From Hyphomonadaceae bacterium TMED5 (lineage in GTDB: Bacteria; Pseudomonadota; Alphaproteobacteria; Caulobacterales; Hyphomonadaceae): a stretch of DNA of 64,000 nt. The DNA lies in the NCBI GenBank assembly GCA_002173095.1, contig NHBK01000005.1, positions 124,001 through 188,000 on the forward strand, written 5' to 3'. The position numbers were made by a program, and so were the translations under genes. Positions 63,138 through 64,000 of the stretch are shown here, in pieces (the first letter of the stretch is position 1; the number at the start of each line of letters is the position of its first letter). The notes beneath the pieces were generated by a model. The model ran no database searches and was not told the origin of the DNA. It saw nothing but the letters and a program-made list of their open reading frames with translations.

Positions 63138-64000
63138 GCTTCGTCGCTCTTATGGCCTCGATCGCGAACCAGTTTCACCTTCAGCTCGCTGTCAGCAACA
63201 ATGCGAACTTCGTCCTGACCAAGTGGCAGATCGATGCCATGCTCTTTGAATTTGTCCCACAGCGTAAACATAACCTCTGAACCGATATTGTTGATGCCGT
63301 TCTGCGGGTCACGGATCCAGAAGCGCGCTTCCATCTCGACCGCATCCTCGCCGAATTCCATCAGCAGGCATTTCGGCGCCGGGTCCTTCAGGACGCGAAC
63401 CTGCTCGCCACAAGCATCAACGCACAGGCGCGCAGCCAGCCGCAGATCGCTTTCATACTCGACCAGAAAGCGCCGCTTAATGCGGACCAGATTGTTCGAA
63501 TAGCTCCAATTGACCACTTTATTCGTGACCAATTGCTCGTTTGGAATGAGGTGTTCCTTGCCGTCACGGGTAATCACAGACGCATAGCGCAGCCCCAAAG
63601 ACTTCACTTCGCCATAGGTTTCATCGACCTCAATCACGTCATGCGGCTTGATCGACCTGTCGGTGAGCAGAATGACGCCAGAGATAAAGTTTGCCACGAT
63701 CTGCTGCATGCCAAAGCCAAGGCCCACACCCAGTGCACCACCGAAAACGGCAAGACCGCCCAGCGGAATCCCAATGCTCGTCATGGTCAGGAAGGCCGCA
63801 GCGATAAACAGGCCAATCTGAATGGCGTTCGACATCAGAATGCGGAGCGATGGCTCGACTTTTGGAAGGGTTTCAACCCGCGCCTTCAGGCGCTTCGACA
63901 GCCATTGCGCGCCGAAAAGAAAGACGGCCGCCATAATAATGGCGCGCAGAACAAATTCCGCATTGATGAAGCCGCCCTGACCGAACTCAATGCCCATGCC
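63134..64000 (-). CDS. Mechanosensitive ion channel MscS-type (partial, N-terminus outside window)
   Basis: At least 288 residues are seen; the frame runs off the right edge, so the N-terminal membrane part may be longer. The last transmembrane (TM3) helix region GGLAVFGGALGVGLGFGMQQ is Gly/Ala-rich as in MscS. The beta domain follows: PHDVIEVDETYGEVKSLGLR, then HLIPNEQLVTNKVVNWSYSN. The C-terminal alpha/beta domain is VRIKRRFLVEYESDLRLAAR onward. It relieves osmotic down-shock. It converges with the DUF2332 gene with a 4-bp overlap. Confidence 0.92.
   Translation of the reverse strand, partial: GMGIEFGQGGFINAEFVLRAIIMAAVFLFGAQWLSKRLKARVETLPKVEPSLRILMSNAIQIGLFIAAAFLTMTSIGIPLGGLAVFGGALGVGLGFGMQQIVANFISGVILLTDRSIKPHDVIEVDETYGEVKSLGLRYASVITRDGKEHLIPNEQLVTNKVVNWSYSNNLVRIKRRFLVEYESDLRLAARLCVDACGEQVRVLKDPAPKCLLMEFGEDAVEMEARFWIRDPQNGINNIGSEVMFTLWDKFKEHGIDLPLGQDEVRIVADSELKVKLVRDRGHKSDEA

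Overview
The window is a gene-dense stretch of an alphaproteobacterial chromosome. Family Hyphomonadaceae (Caulobacterales/Rhodobacterales-like) is the best guess. The guess rests on a RegB/RegA/Sco redox module, the run mutM - enoyl-CoA hydratase - rpsT - dnaA - dnaN - recF - gyrB, a hemC-hemD-Mic60-hemY cluster divergent from tsaD, an Usg protein, a Cys-type intracellular PHB depolymerase, and a FAX-type GST with a WYL regulator. I see no prophage, insertion sequence, transposase or CRISPR array. Almost everything looks like core chromosome, with small accessory patches.

Layout. (1) 1-8.0 kb: the end of a Nudix CoA pyrophosphatase gene and a DUF1285 gene, then a divergent four-gene MoxR / DUF58 / BatA-DUF4159 / VWA operon typical of membrane-associated chaperone-like systems, meeting a GNAT gene. 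(2) 8.1-10.8 kb: RegA-type response regulator and RegB-type kinase, divergent from a Sco/SenC copper lipoprotein. (3) 10.8-18.2 kb: WYL regulator and GST with a shared palindromic operator, PHB depolymerase, a large lipoprotein, a YgjP-type metallopeptidase and a CPA1 antiporter. (4) 18.3-32.4 kb: one long minus-strand run. It starts with SGNH and MBOAT polysaccharide-acylation genes and mutM, passes through rpsT, dnaA, dnaN, recF and gyrB, and ends with VanZ, an EEP-family enzyme and a hypothetical gene. The roughly 0.55-kb dnaA-rpsT gap is a possible replication origin; it has one perfect DnaA box and a perfect 12-bp inverted repeat. (5) 32.6-34.4 kb: tRNA-Thr(CGT), a strongly folded 59-nt element touching its CCA end, and three hypothetical genes. 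(6) 34.4-39.6 kb: a copper operon (small His/Met/Cys-rich secreted protein, CopA, CopB, DUF305, glutaredoxin-MauE fusion) meeting a group III truncated hemoglobin. (7) 39.6-45.3 kb: hemC, hemD, Mic60/mitofilin and hemY, divergent from tsaD. (8) 45.5-51.5 kb: a response regulator, RarD, YghU, an FNR-box-linked small membrane protein, a Cys-rich secreted protein, asd, an NTF2-like protein and Usg. (9) 51.6-53.9 kb: a two-gene lipoprotein unit whose first member is a predicted zinc metallopeptidase. (10) 53.9-64 kb: DUF817, leuB, a chagasin-type protease inhibitor lipoprotein, leuD, VOC, small secreted proteins, a GH5 enzyme, acetyl-CoA acetyltransferase, DUF2332 and a partial MscS channel.

How the parts fit: the organism appears to be a respiring, PHA-metabolising heterotroph that senses redox state (RegBA), assembles copper oxidases (Sco), resists periplasmic copper (Cop cluster) and makes heme. 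The least explained pieces are the metallopeptidase lipoprotein pair, the small first gene of the copper operon, the folded element after the tRNA, and the inverted repeat beside the DnaA box.
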